Assembly (NCBI GenBank): GCA_021777055.1 | Contig: JAIQZO010000036.1 | Coordinates: 62,001-126,000, forward strand | Length of the DNA stretch: 64,000 nt | Source: Candidatus Anammoxibacter sp. | GTDB lineage: Bacteria > Planctomycetota > Brocadiia > Brocadiales > Anammoxibacteraceae | Reading direction: 5' to 3' | Made by a program: the position numbers and the translations under genes | The notes under the pieces: model-generated | Told to the model about the DNA's origin: nothing | Database searches by the model: none | What the model saw: the letters and a program-made list of their open reading frames with translations, nothing else | Part shown: positions 63,185-64,000 of the stretch, piece after piece | How positions within the stretch are numbered: the stretch's first letter is position 1 | Layout: each line of letters begins with the position of its first letter

Positions 63185-63766
63185 CTATACTTCCCTTATT
63201 TTCTTCGCTTCGGCATCTGGCCTCATAAACATTTTTCTTTCCCAGTCCAACCGGGTCCTATCCTCTTGCCTTGCGGCTTGTTTATAAGCATCTTCTAGTT
63301 CCCTGTGCATATTTTTCAATGCTTGCAAATGTGACTCTTCTTCATTTCCCAAGAAAGTAAAAATCTCTTTTTCCAGCTTATCAGTAGTCGCTTTAGCAGC
63401 TTCGATATAAATATTACTTCCGTCTTTCTCAAAATCTATAGCTGTTTTTATCGCCTTAAGATCGTCAGTATTTACATCTACCATAACTTCGTCTTCCTTA
63501 TACATTTTCCTAAACACGGTTTTTACATTCTCAAATATGTCTTCAAGCTTAGCTTGAACAGGAGCACCTTCACCACTACCACTCTCCATAAGTAAATCTT
63601 CCAACTTTCTAATATGCTTTTTTTCTTCTTCTATAAAAGAACTAAACATTGCTTTCCCCAATGGGTGGAGATCCGTTTCTGCCGCGTCCGTATAAAACTT
63701 TACTCCGTCTTTTTCAAGCTGAATAGCAGTCTCAACAATTTTTTTTATTTCATCTGTTACGCCCAT
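63185..63766 (-). CDS. Rubrerythrin-like ferritin-fold protein
   Basis: A 193-residue protein made of two ferritin-like four-helix units: the first with Glu18 and the ExxH EEEKKHIRKLE (His51), the second with AIDFEKDGSNIYIEAAKA and EESHLQALKNMHREL. These are the di-iron ligands of rubrerythrin-type proteins. There is no rubredoxin domain (no CxxC), so it is an erythrin-like form rather than full rubrerythrin. The likely role is peroxide detoxification or iron handling. It stands alone and is followed by a terminator. Confidence 0.85.
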   Translation of the reverse strand: MGVTDEIKKIVETAIQLEKDGVKFYTDAAETDLHPLGKAMFSSFIEEEKKHIRKLEDLLMESGSGEGAPVQAKLEDIFENVKTVFRKMYKEDEVMVDVNTDDLKAIKTAIDFEKDGSNIYIEAAKATTDKLEKEIFTFLGNEEESHLQALKNMHRELEDAYKQAARQEDRTRLDWERKMFMRPDAEAKKIREV

Positions 63767-63906
63767 TATTATATACCTCCATTTTTGAAAAGTTTAAGAA
63801 TAACAGAAAAGGGTCAAAGGTAATCAAATATGCGTTAATAATCAAGAAACAATAAAACGAACTCTCGTTCTATATTTACTTATTACCTTATACCTTATCT
63901 TTAACA

Positions 63907-63999
63907 TTACATATCATTTACCATCCTTACCCACAAGTCATAACCTCTATCTTCTTCCTTCGCGTGGGCTTTATCCACATTGTCCAGAAATTTATATGT
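63907..63999 (-). CDS. C-terminal end of an unidentified gene, cut by the window edge
   Basis: On the minus strand the last 30 codons of a gene can be read, ending at TAA (63907-63909): YKFLDNVDKAHAKEEDRGYD followed by LWVRMVNDM. The charged, Trp-containing helix is not enough to name a family. The gene lies upstream of the rubrerythrin-like gene in the same direction, 140 bases away. Confidence 0.5.
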   Translation of the reverse strand, partial: TYKFLDNVDKAHAKEEDRGYDLWVRMVNDM

Positions 64000-64000
64000 G

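Overview
This is an AT-rich chromosomal segment with about 47 intact or nearly intact protein genes, two decayed genes, one tRNA and several short repeat elements. It has no phage, conjugative or CRISPR module and no complete insertion sequence. The gene content suggests a Gram-negative, planctomycete-like anaerobe, possibly an anammox bacterium (Brocadiales, Scalindua-like). The clues are an outer-membrane FadL-type porin, DUF1573 proteins, a tetraheme c-type cytochrome fusion, a sigma-54 regulator, a SpoVG protein carrying a zinc ribbon, a GlmL/MutL-like operon and low GC. This placement is inference: no hydrazine or ladderane gene lies in the window.

Layout. 0-9.6 kb: end of a GNAT acetyltransferase, a GFA-fold zinc protein, a hybrid histidine kinase, a FadL-type porin, a decayed 2-oxoglutarate/iron oxygenase, a lipoprotein, a large protein joining a degenerate GlpX fold to TPRs, and a four-helix-bundle protein. 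9.6-16 kb: serB, a long-form glyceraldehyde-3-phosphate dehydrogenase, a 247-bp MITE-like element with 9-bp target duplications, a DUF92 membrane protein and a class III aminotransferase. 16-19.1 kb: a compact sigma-54 unit made of an activator gene, two tandem dyads at its 3' end, a GG-N10-GC promoter and a small monooxygenase-fold gene. 19.4-26.7 kb: a lone HicB, folD, a broken exported protein, an alcohol-dehydrogenase-like oxidoreductase, a metallophosphatase-tetraheme fusion and a DUF1573 protein.

26.9-33.7 kb is housekeeping: tRNA-Gly, tig-clpP, rsmE, ilvB, and ispE-spoVG in the order also known from Bacillus. 34.1-41.5 kb holds an arsenate-reductase-like gene followed by the most interesting block. 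That block is six co-directional genes: a conserved small protein, a GlmL/MutL-type ASKHA ATPase, a barrel-sandwich/KOW-like protein, a DUF6754 membrane protein and three further membrane proteins. No mutase subunit is present. This looks like an uncharacterised membrane-associated system.

41.5-49 kb: a possible small RNA with terminator, two oligopeptide-type ABC ATPases flanking a lone receiver protein, a Nudix protein, a peptidoglycan amidase lipoprotein, dut, cbiD and a DUF493 protein. 49.4-58 kb: a secreted protein with ten PKD domains and a strong terminator, speE, a globin and a giant MscS-type channel. 58-64 kb: ftsK overlapping rimO, a STAS-PilZ protein, a rubrerythrin-like protein and the 3' end of an unidentified gene.

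All calls come from reading the sequence and recalling protein families; no database search was run.
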